64,000 nt of DNA. Source: UBA6163 sp031411655. GTDB taxonomy: Bacteria > Planctomycetota > Planctomycetia > Pirellulales > Pirellulaceae. The position numbers were made by a program, and so were the translations under genes. Where the stretch lies: positions 1 to 64,000 of the forward strand of contig JANOBM010000071.1 of the NCBI GenBank assembly GCA_031411655.1, read 5' to 3'. Shown here one piece after another: positions 26,970 through 36,105 of the stretch (the stretch's first letter is position 1; every line of letters begins with the position of its first letter). The notes beneath the pieces are model-generated. The model was not told the DNA's origin. It was given only the letters and a program-made list of their open reading frames with translations, and ran no database searches.

Positions 26970-27428
26970 GTGAGTATCGCGTGCGTCCTCGACGACCTAT
27001 CCAAGTCTTACAAGCTTTATTCAAATTCCATCGATGCGGCGATCGCCGTATCCGACGAGCATTCGTTGATTGGCGATCCGCGAGCCAAAGACGATGACGA
27101 TGACGACGACTACTTCGATGATGACGATGACGACGAGGAAGATGATGACGTTGTCGATGACGACGATGATTGGGATGACGAAGAGGACGAAGAGGACGAA
27201 GAGGATGAGTCCGTTGAGGCAGACGACGACGTCGAGGACGACTGGAAAGAAGTAGGGGACGAAGAAGAGGACGAAGTCGAAGAGGAAGAAGAAGTCGTTG
27301 CGGACGACGATGAGGAAGCGGACGAGGAGGAGGAAGAAGATGACGATGAAGAATGGGACGACGATGAAGACGAAGATTGGGATGACGACGACGAAGAAGA
27401 CGAAGATGAAGACGAAGACTGGGACTGA
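26970..27428 (+). CDS. Hyperacidic Asp/Glu-rich protein coupled to scpB
   Basis: A 152-residue protein. Its first 35-40 residues (MSIACVLDDLSKSYKLYSNS and onward) are ordinary and helical. The rest is almost entirely Asp and Glu, about 90 of the last 113 residues, interrupted by evenly scattered Trp (DDDWDDEE, DDWKE, EEWDDD, EDWDDDD and a terminal DWD). It is preceded by a perfect Shine-Dalgarno site and begins one base after the scpB stop, so it is a true gene and not a simple repeat artefact. The tail mimics DNA's charge, so a role as a histone-like or condensin-linked acidic chaperone or a DNA mimic is possible, but that is inference. Confidence 0.8.
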   Translation: MSIACVLDDLSKSYKLYSNSIDAAIAVSDEHSLIGDPRAKDDDDDDDYFDDDDDDEEDDDVVDDDDDWDDEEDEEDEEDESVEADDDVEDDWKEVGDEEEDEVEEEEEVVADDDEEADEEEEEDDDEEWDDDEDEDWDDDDEEDEDEDEDWD

Positions 27429-27658
27429 TTGCTAGTCCTTGGTTACATTGCATCGCATTACATCGAACGAAGTGTCCGAAAGATTCGTTCGATGCTGCTG
27501 AGAATCAGTTCAAGCAACGAATTTTCGTGTCCACTGATTCTAGCCTTCGGATCGATTTGGGCATTCTAAGGCAAAGTTCGGCCATGACTGCTCGAACGGG
27601 GTTTGCCGCTGGGTCTCACCGCGCCCTGATGAGTTTCGTTTTGGAGTAGGTCAAAACA

Positions 27659-28597
27659 TCACCCGGGATCTTTTCTGGTGTTCACAACTTCGGGGGCACC
27701 AACGAGAATGGCTTGCCTTCCGTCGTGATAATAGACGCGGTTTCGGCCTATATTCTTCGCTGCATAGAGGGCCTCGTCCGCACGACGGATCATGACCGCC
27801 GGAATCACTTCGTCTTTAGGTTCGCTTAGTCCGACGCTGATGGTCAGCGCGATCGCTTTACTGCCAGATTTAATCGTTTCGGTAGCGAGACGTCGACGCG
27901 TGGCATCGACCCGGTCAGCAGCCAATCGCAGCGGGCCAGCCATTAGCACGGCAAATTCTTCACCGCCATATCTTGCGATCATGTAGGAGTTTTCGAGAGA
28001 CTCACGGAGCACCGCAGCAACCTGCCTCAGCACCTCATCGCCTCCAGGGTGACCGTGGGTGTCATTGATTTTCTTAAAATGATCAATGTCGATGATGGCG
28101 AGCACAAACGATTTTCCGCCTTTTCGGTAGGCGTTAAACAATTCGTCCATCTTGGTGTCAAAAGCACGACGGTTCGAGAGTTTGGTTAATCCATCCGTCC
28201 TGGCTTCACTCAGGTAGGATTCGATTTGCCTCGTCTGTTTTTCGAGCTGCTTCTCTGCTGCTTCAAGTCGCTTTTGAAGTTGCGAATTGCTCTGCATGAT
28301 GTCGCCGAGTAAGCCAACAACATTCGGATCGACCTTTCCGGTCACTGGAACTGTTTTCTTGGCCTGCTCGGAAAGTTCATTGAGTCGAGTTTGGTATTCC
28401 GAGACGTTGCCGGAGTACTCCGTCGTCCAAGACCCCAGTTCTTGGAGCATTTGCAGAACCGCATGCCGGTCGATCTCGATGCCGACCTGGGTACCCAACT
28501 GCTTTCCCCGCAAATACCCCAGCGCGACACCGATGGCGACGAGACCGCAAGCGAGCCCCGCGCCGAGCAATAGAAAAACAATGTTACCAGTCAGCAC
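27659..28597 (-). CDS. Membrane-anchored diguanylate cyclase (GGDEF)
   Basis: A 312-residue c-di-GMP synthase. One N-terminal membrane helix (IVFLLLGAGLACGLVAIGVA) is followed by a coiled coil (about residues 90-140, LQKRLEAAEKQLEKQTRQIE) and a full GGDEF domain. The active-site loop is RYGGEEF, with substrate-binding DGLTKLSNRRAF and IDIDHFKKIND upstream. No RxxD inhibitory site is seen before the loop. There is no clear sensory domain, so activity is probably set by dimerisation through the coiled coil. It is followed after 55 bases by glgC upstream on the same strand, probably by chance. Confidence 0.93.
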   Translation of the reverse strand: MLTGNIVFLLLGAGLACGLVAIGVALGYLRGKQLGTQVGIEIDRHAVLQMLQELGSWTTEYSGNVSEYQTRLNELSEQAKKTVPVTGKVDPNVVGLLGDIMQSNSQLQKRLEAAEKQLEKQTRQIESYLSEARTDGLTKLSNRRAFDTKMDELFNAYRKGGKSFVLAIIDIDHFKKINDTHGHPGGDEVLRQVAAVLRESLENSYMIARYGGEEFAVLMAGPLRLAADRVDATRRRLATETIKSGSKAIALTISVGLSEPKDEVIPAVMIRRADEALYAAKNIGRNRVYYHDGRQAILVGAPEVVNTRKDPG

Positions 28598-28652
28598 AAG
28601 AAATTCCGTCTAGGGTGCGTCCAATGCCTCACCGGCGGGCAACGGTCTATGA

Positions 28653-29879
28653 TCATCGAATTTGCTCTCCTCGCGCGATCACGACGATACCGCTTTCGGT
28701 CACCGTCCAACCTCGCTGCCGGTCTGCGGACAGATCATAGCCGATTTCCGTTCCTGGCGGGATATGAACTCCTTTGTCGACGATCGTCCGGCGAATCCTG
28801 CAATGGCGACCTACATTCACATCGGCAAAAAGGATGCTTTCATGGATATCCGAGTAGCTATTCACGCGGACGCCTGGACCGATGACACACCGACGGGCAG
28901 ACCCGCCACTGATAATGGCTCCCTGACATACGATTGAATCAAGCGCTTCGCCACGACGATCGGTAGAGCCGGTGCCGCCAAATACGAATTTAGGAGGCGG
29001 AAGGTTAGGTTGGTAAGAGCGTATCGGCCAAGCGCTGTCATAAAGATTCAGCAGGGGGTCGACTTCAACCAAATCCATGTTGGCTTCGAAGTACGCATCG
29101 ATTGTGCCTACGTCGCGCCAATAGGCTTCCCGCTTACGATTCTCATCCAGAAATGGAAACGCGAAAACACGATTTTGTCGAATCGCCTTCGGGATGATGT
29201 CGGCGCCAAAGTCGTGCCGACTCCCGGGCGTCGAGGCGTCTTCGCATAACGCCTCGTATAAAAACCTCGCGGAGAAGACATAGATCCCCATGGACGCGAG
29301 ACAACTATTCGGATCGTCAGGAGTCGCCTCTGGCTCGGTAGGTTTTTCTGCGAACTGAACCACTCGGTTTTGGTCGTCAATCGCCATCACTCCGAATTGC
29401 TTTCCATCGGCGAGCGGTACACGAAGCGCTCCAATGGTCAACTCCGCTCCGACCTCGCGGTGGAAATCAACCATGGCACGATAGTTCATTTTATAGATAT
29501 GATCGCCAGCAAGGATCGAAACAAATTCAGGCTGTTCCCGTTCGATGGCATAAATGTTTTGGTATACGGCATCCGCGGTGCCCTGATACCAATTGTCATC
29601 GATGCGCTGCTGTGGGGGAACGATGTCGATGAATTCTCCCAATTCGCGACAAAAGTAATCTCGCCAGCCAACGTTGATATGCCGGTCGAGTGATTGGGCT
29701 TTGTACTGGGTCAATACCAGCAAGCGTCGCATTCCACTGTTGAGGCAATTGCTCAACACAAAGTCGGCGATGCGGTAAAGACCTCCAAACGGAACGGCAG
29801 GTTTGGCTCGATCACGGGTGAGAGGCTCCAACCGACTGCCGCGCCCTCCCGCGAGGATGACCGCGAGCGTATTTTTCAT
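28653..29879 (-). CDS. glgC: Glucose-1-phosphate adenylyltransferase
   Basis: ADP-glucose pyrophosphorylase, the first committed step of glycogen synthesis: ATP + glucose-1-phosphate to ADP-glucose. The 408-residue protein begins LAVILAGGRGSRLEPLT, the nucleotide-binding loop, followed by RAKPAVPFGG and YRIADFVLSN. The sugar-phosphate region has FAEKP and the catalytic aspartate lies in ILAGDHIYKM. A left-handed beta-helix domain makes up the last 120 residues (IISGGSARRCVIGPGVRV and so on). It is likely allosterically regulated, as in the family. Other glg genes are not nearby. Confidence 0.95.
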   Translation of the reverse strand: MKNTLAVILAGGRGSRLEPLTRDRAKPAVPFGGLYRIADFVLSNCLNSGMRRLLVLTQYKAQSLDRHINVGWRDYFCRELGEFIDIVPPQQRIDDNWYQGTADAVYQNIYAIEREQPEFVSILAGDHIYKMNYRAMVDFHREVGAELTIGALRVPLADGKQFGVMAIDDQNRVVQFAEKPTEPEATPDDPNSCLASMGIYVFSARFLYEALCEDASTPGSRHDFGADIIPKAIRQNRVFAFPFLDENRKREAYWRDVGTIDAYFEANMDLVEVDPLLNLYDSAWPIRSYQPNLPPPKFVFGGTGSTDRRGEALDSIVCQGAIISGGSARRCVIGPGVRVNSYSDIHESILFADVNVGRHCRIRRTIVDKGVHIPPGTEIGYDLSADRQRGWTVTESGIVVIARGEQIR

Positions 29880-30005
29880 GGATCATGACTCATGTTGTAA
29901 GAACGCGTTTCCTGGGTTGATGCGGGTTGCAAATGCAAGACGCTTATCATCAAGAAAACACATCCGGTCAGGGATTACTACGCCTGCGGCGTTGGCTGTT
30001 CGGTC

Positions 30006-31910
30006 CTAGCACCAGCGTCGCATCCATTTTTCGAGAATCAGTAAATTCCACAAGCGATAGGCGTGATTGTGTTTCATCGTCTCATGTTCGGAAACCAGAC
30101 GCGCCAGGACTTCGCGTTGAAAATATTGATTGATTCGGCTCGAGTCGCTCAGCAGCAAGTCATGCACCATCTCCTTCAGCGGACCGCGAAACCAACCACC
30201 AATCGGGACGCCAAATCCCATTTTCTTTCGAGTCCAAACCGTCGGGGGTACCAACTCTTTGAATGCGTCTCGAAGAATCAGCTTGCCTCGTCGCCCACGA
30301 AATTTCATTTGAACGGGAAGCGATGCTGCTAATTCTACCACTCGGTAGTCCAGCATGGGCTGGCGGACTTCAAGGCCATGGGCCATGGAAGCAATATCGA
30401 CTTTCGTTAGTAAATCACAAGGCAAATAGGTCTCCAAATCGGTGAGGGAGGCCTTGGTCACGACGTCGCGATTTCCTGACCGAACCCACGCGCGCTTTAA
30501 GAATTCAAATGGGTCTTCCGTGGGTAGTGATTGAAGGAACGATTCGTTGTACAACTCCGCTCGAAGCGACTCAGGAAATATCTGGAGCCAATTGAGGTAT
30601 CGCCGCGCGGGTTCTTGACCAAGCGCTTCGAGGAATCGTTTGCCTCGCCGAACGATCGACCGTTGCCGAGATGAATCGGGAAGCTTTTGAGCGAGGGAAA
30701 TGCCAGGAAGCAAGTGGATCGGTAACGCTTTTTGAAATAGACGGCTAAGCCACAATGCCCGGTATCGATCGTACCCCGCGAACAGTTCATCACCGCCGTC
30801 GCCCGACAATGCAACCGTGACTTGGGTACGTGTTAGCTCCGAGAGATACCAGGTCGGTATCGCAGACGAGTCTCCAAACGGTTCATCGTAGTGCCAGACC
30901 AATTGATCGATGATCTGGACACCATCAGGATTGACTTCGAACCGAGTGTGATCGGTGCCAATGAATTGGGCGACTTCCGCCGCATATCGCGATTCATCAA
31001 AGTCGCGTTCCGGAAATCCTATCGTGAATGTGCGGATGGGCGAATTTCGATGTCGCTGTGCCAAGGCAACGATGAGTGATGAATCGATCCCGCCGGAAAG
31101 AAAGGCTCCTAGCGGAACGTCACTTTGAAGTCGCATTTGGACGGAGTCATCGAGTAATTCGCGTAGCTTCTCAATCGCTTGCGCAGGAGCAATCGGACTC
31201 TCTACCGATGGGTCGAATTGCCAATATCTCTGAACAGTTAACTCCCCGTTTTGAAAAATCGCGAAATGCCCCGGTGCAAGTTTATGTACTCCCTTCCAGA
31301 TCGTCCGGGGATGCGGGATGTATTGATAGGTAAGAAACTCATCGATTGCAGTCAGATCGATTTCAGGTTTCCACCCTGGTACTTCTGCAAAAGCTTTTAA
31401 CTCGCTGGCAAACAGTAGCCGGTCACCTTGAACCGTGTAGTACAACGGCTTTTTGCCCAGTCGATCGCGTCCCAACACGAGACGACTTCGGCGTGAATCC
31501 CAGATCGCGATAGCGAACATGCCATTAAGATGCTGAAAACACTCGACTCCGACATCTTCGTACAGATGAAGAATGGATTCGCCATCGCCGTCGGTGGCGA
31601 ACCGGTGGCCCGCACCCTCGAGGCTTCGGCGAAGGTCATGAAAGTTATAAATTTCGCCGTTGAATACTAACCAAATCGAACCATCTTCGTTGGTCATCGG
31701 CTGACGGGCACCCTCCAAGTCAATGATGCTCAGTCTGCGGAAGCCAAGAGCTGCGGAATGCTCGCGTCCTTCGCCGTCAGAATGGTGCGAAAAATGCGTT
31801 TGACGATCATCGGGGCCGCGATGCTTTAACGCATCGCTCATGCGCTCAAGAGTCAGTGGATTGATCGCCGAAGCCGAGCTGCTCCAGACGGCGCCGGTGA
31901 TTCCGCACAT
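30006..31910 (-). CDS. asnB: Asparagine synthetase, glutamine-hydrolysing
   Basis: A 634-residue AsnB-type amidotransferase that makes asparagine (or an amide on another carboxylate) from aspartate, glutamine and ATP. The N-terminal class II glutaminase begins MCGITG with Cys2 as nucleophile, then ALKHRGPDD. The synthetase domain carries the PP-loop GAFLSGGIDSSL, and later ALSGDGGDELFAGYDRY and VDIASMAHGLEVRQP. The length and the closing RFLKEA-type helices match the sugar/cell-envelope subgroup common in exopolysaccharide clusters, so a cell-surface target is possible. It lies alone between glgC and a kinase on the same strand. Confidence 0.9.
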   Translation of the reverse strand: MCGITGAVWSSSASAINPLTLERMSDALKHRGPDDRQTHFSHHSDGEGREHSAALGFRRLSIIDLEGARQPMTNEDGSIWLVFNGEIYNFHDLRRSLEGAGHRFATDGDGESILHLYEDVGVECFQHLNGMFAIAIWDSRRSRLVLGRDRLGKKPLYYTVQGDRLLFASELKAFAEVPGWKPEIDLTAIDEFLTYQYIPHPRTIWKGVHKLAPGHFAIFQNGELTVQRYWQFDPSVESPIAPAQAIEKLRELLDDSVQMRLQSDVPLGAFLSGGIDSSLIVALAQRHRNSPIRTFTIGFPERDFDESRYAAEVAQFIGTDHTRFEVNPDGVQIIDQLVWHYDEPFGDSSAIPTWYLSELTRTQVTVALSGDGGDELFAGYDRYRALWLSRLFQKALPIHLLPGISLAQKLPDSSRQRSIVRRGKRFLEALGQEPARRYLNWLQIFPESLRAELYNESFLQSLPTEDPFEFLKRAWVRSGNRDVVTKASLTDLETYLPCDLLTKVDIASMAHGLEVRQPMLDYRVVELAASLPVQMKFRGRRGKLILRDAFKELVPPTVWTRKKMGFGVPIGGWFRGPLKEMVHDLLLSDSSRINQYFQREVLARLVSEHETMKHNHAYRLWNLLILEKWMRRWC

Positions 31911-32005
31911 GTGTATTGAACCGAGAAATAGAAAGGGGAACGTTGGCCGTGGTGACGCAACTACGACTGCCGCCGATTGGGGAGTAGTACACCCGTAGGT
32001 TAACC

Positions 32006-32971
32006 TTATTGGACGGCTTTGAGTGCAGCGATCAGATCTCGCATGGTCTGAAATCGATCTCCCGGTTTCTTTTGAAGCGCTTTCATGATGACGGCATCAA
32101 TTTCTGGAGAGATCCCTGCGTCAGGTGATCGCTCACTTGGCGGTACGACTTGCGTGTTTTTGATATTGTCAAAGGTCTCATCAATGTCGCGTCCTCGGAA
32201 TGGCTCGCGGAGCGCCATCGATTCATAAAGCACGACGCCGACGCTGAACACATCACTGCGTTCGTCGATACTCCGATTTCCTTGGACCTGTTCGGGAGAC
32301 ATGTAAAGCGGCGTCCCAGGGCGCTGGCCGCCAGTGGTGAGCGTCCGCAATTGACTTTCTGTTTCTTTGCTTTTGTCGACGGCCAATGTGCTTTGTCGTA
32401 CGGGTTCATTATCGTCGGGATGACCCCAAACTTTTGCGACACCCCAATCAAGCAGCACGACTTCCCCGAAGTTGCCCACCCAAATGTTCTCGGGTTTTAC
32501 GTCTCGGTGAATCACTCCTCTGGCGTGTGCGTAGGCAAGAGCCTGGCAAGTTTGAATGGTGATTTCGATGCGCCTGGGTATTGGAAAGGCTTCGCTGGTC
32601 GGTTCGTCTTTACGAGCAATTCGTTTAAGTACTTCAAAGAAGTTTTCACCCGAGATTCGCTTCATCGTGAAGTAGACGCCCCAAATGTCATCGTCGCCGA
32701 TCTCGTACACGGGAACGGTTCCTGGGTGTTGAAGCTGCGCCGTTACTCGCGCTTCGCGAAGCAGGCGTCGTCTTTCCCCGCGGTCACCCGAGGCCTCGAT
32801 CGGTAACGACTTGATCGCCACGGTTCGGCCAATCACGGAGTCAAATCCGCTTCGCAGGATGGCGTTTCCACCGCGAGCCATTTCGCGAAGGCCGGTATAT
32901 CGCTGTGACCCTGTCGGTGGTCGCGCCGGAAGATCGGGGTCGGTGCCGGAGAGAATGATGGCAGGTTCCAT
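32006..32971 (-). CDS. Ser/Thr protein kinase
   Basis: A 321-residue soluble kinase that is almost entirely kinase domain. The ATP lysine is in VAIKSL; the catalytic loop is HRDVKPEN; the metal motif is DWG, with W in place of the usual F; the P+1 loop reads GTPLYMSPEQ. The Gly-rich loop is weak (ARGGNAIL). There is no membrane helix or sensory domain, and the C-terminus ends a few residues after the domain. This is a typical planctomycete Hanks-type kinase of unknown target. It lies beyond the terminator of glnA on the same strand, about 100 bp downstream of the glnA stop. Confidence 0.9.
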   Translation of the reverse strand: MEPAIILSGTDPDLPARPPTGSQRYTGLREMARGGNAILRSGFDSVIGRTVAIKSLPIEASGDRGERRRLLREARVTAQLQHPGTVPVYEIGDDDIWGVYFTMKRISGENFFEVLKRIARKDEPTSEAFPIPRRIEITIQTCQALAYAHARGVIHRDVKPENIWVGNFGEVVLLDWGVAKVWGHPDDNEPVRQSTLAVDKSKETESQLRTLTTGGQRPGTPLYMSPEQVQGNRSIDERSDVFSVGVVLYESMALREPFRGRDIDETFDNIKNTQVVPPSERSPDAGISPEIDAVIMKALQKKPGDRFQTMRDLIAALKAVQ

Positions 32972-33009
32972 CGCGGTACCTATGAGAGTGATAGGGTAAA
33001 AACAAATGA

Positions 33010-33050
33010 AAACAAAAAACCCGGCATCGCGAAGGCAACACCGGGTCTTA
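33010..33050 (-). terminator. Rho-independent terminator of glnA
   Basis: On the minus strand the hairpin arms ACCCGG (33046-33041) and CCGGGT (33024-33019) bracket a 16-base loop, and the second arm runs into TTTTTTGTTTT. It lies 25-30 bases after the glnA stop at 33075 and before the kinase start, so it should end the glnA transcript. Confidence 0.8.
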
Positions 33051-33074
33051 AAATTGCTAAGCGCACAATCAGCT

Positions 33075-34103
33075 CTATGCAGGTTGACTGACGTCCGCTG
33101 TCTTGACGGTAGCGATAATGGCGCTGGCGACCATGTATGGGTCAGCGTTGCTCGCTGGGCGACGATCTTCCAACCAACCCTTCCAGCCGTGCTCGACGGT
33201 GAAAATGGGAATACGGATCGAAGCGCCGCGGTCCATCACCCCGTAGCTGAACTTATCGATCGACTGGGTCTCATGTAGACCGGTCAATCTCTGATGATTG
33301 TCGGCGCCATAGACATCGATATGCTGCTTGATACGAGGCTGGAACGCCTGGCACACGGTGTCATAAACTTCTTTGCTTCCGCAGGTGCGAAGAACCGTGT
33401 TGCTGAAGTTGGCGTGCATACCGCTTCCATTCCAGTCACCCTTGACCGGCTTGCAATGGTAGTTGATTGAAATGCCGTACTTCTCAGCGGTTCGCTCTAG
33501 AAGATACCTGGCAAGCCAAATCTGATCGCCAGCAAGCTTAGCGCCCTTGGCAAAAATTTGGAATTCCCACTGGCCCTTCATCACTTCGCCGTTGATGCCT
33601 TCGACGTTCAAGCCCGCCTGGATGCAAAGCTCCAAGTGTTCTTCGATGATGTCACGGCCAACGGCTCGCTCCGCGCCGACGCTGCAGTAGTACGGACCTT
33701 GGGGTGCAGGGTAACCTTCCTTGGGAAAGCCCATTGGTTTCTGTGTTTCAGGGTCCCAGAGAACATATTCCTGCTCGAAGCCGAACCAGAAATCATCGTC
33801 ATCGTCGTCAATCGTCGCGCGACCATTGGTCTTGTGCGGAGTCTTGTCCGCATTCAGAACTTCGCACATCACAAGCCAGCCGTTACCGCCCAATCGATCA
33901 GGGTCTGGGCAGCAGTAAACAGGCTTCAGAAGCAGGTCGGACTTGCCACCGGAAGACTGCTGTGTGCTGGAACCATCGAACGACCACAACTTCGCATCTT
34001 CAACATTACCGCTGAAGTTCTCTTCGATCTTGGTCTTGCTGCGGAGGGTCTGGGTCGGCTGATACCCGTCGAGCCAAATGTACTCTAACTTGGACTTGGT
34101 CAT
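33075..34103 (-). CDS. glnA: Glutamine synthetase, eukaryote-like type II
   Basis: ATP-dependent ammonia assimilation into glutamine. The ATG at 34103 (MTKSKLEYIWLDG) gives a 342-residue protein; this fits the GSII family, which is shorter than the usual bacterial GSI (about 450-470). Family signatures are LWSFDGSST, the metal-site FGFEQEY, the ATP motif GSGMHANFS (GSII has NGSGxHxNFS) and SFEGxVxSxG-type end EHGWKGWLEDRRPASNADPY. A short poly-Asp loop (IDDDDDDF) precedes the FGFEQEY motif. The 295 bases upstream, up to the rhomboid gene, show no recognisable sigma-54 element. A clear terminator follows the gene. Confidence 0.93.
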   Translation of the reverse strand: MTKSKLEYIWLDGYQPTQTLRSKTKIEENFSGNVEDAKLWSFDGSSTQQSSGGKSDLLLKPVYCCPDPDRLGGNGWLVMCEVLNADKTPHKTNGRATIDDDDDDFWFGFEQEYVLWDPETQKPMGFPKEGYPAPQGPYYCSVGAERAVGRDIIEEHLELCIQAGLNVEGINGEVMKGQWEFQIFAKGAKLAGDQIWLARYLLERTAEKYGISINYHCKPVKGDWNGSGMHANFSNTVLRTCGSKEVYDTVCQAFQPRIKQHIDVYGADNHQRLTGLHETQSIDKFSYGVMDRGASIRIPIFTVEHGWKGWLEDRRPASNADPYMVASAIIATVKTADVSQPA

Positions 34104-34398
34104 GAAGTCGGTTCCCTTATCGATTCTCAAAACTGTGATTAAGGACACCCAGTCAGCACCGGTACATTCCGCCGCCGCTGGAACATGTCGTGTGATTACT
34201 CTTCTACCTACCACCGCAGAAGCACACCGTGCGGTTCTGATTCGGGCGAAGTGACTTGCATGTTGCCACCAGTCACGAGATCGAAATCATTTGCGCACAA
34301 CAACCTCATCAAACGATAACCGATTTTGACGACGTTGAAAGAGTCTGAATTGCGATATTTCTAATGCCCCAGAGTCGGGTCGGGACGCAGCGAACGAT

Positions 34399-35955
34399 TT
34401 AGCTAGCTGAGGTGCGGAGGGCCTCGGCCGAGCGGAGGGCCGATTCCCACCGGGCCAAACCGGCCCCGTCCAGCTTGGTCCTATCGACGGCCATAAGCAT
34501 CGCAATGGCCGCAGTGGCGTCTTTTTTTGCCGAAAGCAACGTCTGTGCGGATCTCATTCGCCATCGGTCGGCATGCTGTGGGTGGCGGGAGATCGCAAAC
34601 GCCATCACCTTTAGGGCTGCATTGGTTTCCTTCGTAACGAGTAACCCCTCTGCCAACCGATGCAGCACGTCTGCCGGAGGCTTGAAAGTTCGGTCCGCTC
34701 GGATCATCGAGGAGAGTTGCTTTAACGCCCCACCAAAATCGCCGGCGTTTACCGATGCGGCGATTAGTTCTTCCGGAGTGAGCGGTTGAGGTAAATCCAT
34801 TGCCATCATCCATGAATCGTCCGATGTTTTTGATTCAGCATTGGATTGCATTCCGAGAGAGTCTTGCGCGGGCCAGTTTTCAGCAAAAGCAGGTCCGGAA
34901 ATGGGATCTGCCGAAATTGGCGTGATGGCGTTTTGGGTAAATTTCGGGGTGGCACCCGCGGATGGCGGCTTGGGTTTCGGGACCGCTTCCCGCTCCGTCA
35001 CGCCCAGCCAGTCAGTGATCGCGGGATGAGAAGTGGTAGCTTGCGGCCTTGCCACTTGCCATTTTGGTCTTGCCGCTTCTCGTTCCGCTTGTTCCTTGGC
35101 CGCTTGCTGCTCCGCCAGCTTTTTTTGCTCAGCCTCCTTTCGGCCGGGAACTAAATCAGTGATTGCCCAAGGCTGGAACTTCTCTCCCGTAACGCGCGAG
35201 ATCAGGTCAAAGCCTTCACAGTCGACGAGTCCTACGATAAGCAGCCCCAAGCCAATGACAAAGCCTGCAGCCGCACCGAACAGATGGAGCATTGGCGTGC
35301 TGATCGCACCTCCAACAAGGATCGCGCCAAAAAATTCTTTTGCGACAAATACGCCAGCAACCGTTAACACCGGCCACTCGTATGCGCCCCACCGGGTGAT
35401 CACGTCAAACTCATTGACCGGTGCCCATACCGCGCAGATTGCAAGCAAGCCGAAAATCAGGCAAGACGCCCCTGCCGCATGCCCCATGCCGCCGGCAAGC
35501 AGTTGTTGTCGCAACTCTTCGATGGTTGCCTCTTGCTCTTCTTTAGGCATCGCTTCCCACTCGGGGTTCCCCTCAAAGTGCCGACTGAGCTCCACGGCGT
35601 CGGCACCGAAATTTGATCGCAGCATCAACAGTTGCTGCACCGACGAATGGAGTACGCAAACCGCTAAGCAAAGCAATAGCATTCTCCACCATCCCAACTT
35701 CCCCTCCACCAATAATCCGAACGGCCAGAGAAACAACATGTTTCCGATCAGGTGGACCCAGCCGAGATGGAAGAAATTGCAGGTGATCCATTCAATCGGC
35801 CGGATGCCATCACCGTAAGAGAGATACCAATAAACGAGATCCTCCGGTGCCATCCCCAATGTACAAACATGAATCAATACGTTGACAACGATCAGCGCGC
35901 CGGTCGTGATCGGGTAATGATAAAGTGGCGCATCACTTCCGGTCACAAAAAACAC
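34399..35955 (-). CDS. Rhomboid-family membrane protein with long C-terminal tail
   Basis: A 518-residue protein with a rhomboid intramembrane-protease core. The GTG at 35955 is preceded by an AAAGG site, and the longer frame to 36063 is rejected. Conserved residues are HLGWVHLIGN (His63, His68, Asn72), the serine in AGASCLIF (Ser164) and the histidine in TPMLHLFG (His224), so the Ser-His dyad is intact. An acidic helical insert (about residues 115-160) separates the helices. Residues from about 290 form a Lys/Glu/Gln-rich coiled coil, then a Pro-rich linker and a helical, TPR-like C-terminus (WMMAMDLPQPL onward). Substrate unknown. Confidence 0.85.
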   Translation of the reverse strand: MFFVTGSDAPLYHYPITTGALIVVNVLIHVCTLGMAPEDLVYWYLSYGDGIRPIEWITCNFFHLGWVHLIGNMLFLWPFGLLVEGKLGWWRMLLLCLAVCVLHSSVQQLLMLRSNFGADAVELSRHFEGNPEWEAMPKEEQEATIEELRQQLLAGGMGHAAGASCLIFGLLAICAVWAPVNEFDVITRWGAYEWPVLTVAGVFVAKEFFGAILVGGAISTPMLHLFGAAAGFVIGLGLLIVGLVDCEGFDLISRVTGEKFQPWAITDLVPGRKEAEQKKLAEQQAAKEQAEREAARPKWQVARPQATTSHPAITDWLGVTEREAVPKPKPPSAGATPKFTQNAITPISADPISGPAFAENWPAQDSLGMQSNAESKTSDDSWMMAMDLPQPLTPEELIAASVNAGDFGGALKQLSSMIRADRTFKPPADVLHRLAEGLLVTKETNAALKVMAFAISRHPQHADRWRMRSAQTLLSAKKDATAAIAMLMAVDRTKLDGAGLARWESALRSAEALRTSAS

Positions 35956-36105
35956 GTTAACACCTTTAAGTGATCGACAAAAACGGATCTCGGAGAGGAT
36001 GACGATGAAGTGATTTTGCGCTAAGGCGATTGGCACTCTAAACGTTGGATGGTCTCGAGTCAAAAAACGGAACCAACTTTGCGCCGCTTGAATCGTGTAT
36101 CGAAC

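Noticed and set aside
26866..27453. 195-codon Leu/Arg/His/Pro-rich frame on the minus strand
   Set aside because: It is the antisense of the Asp/Glu-rich gene; its composition is fully explained by reading GAC/GAT/GAA/GAG codons backwards.
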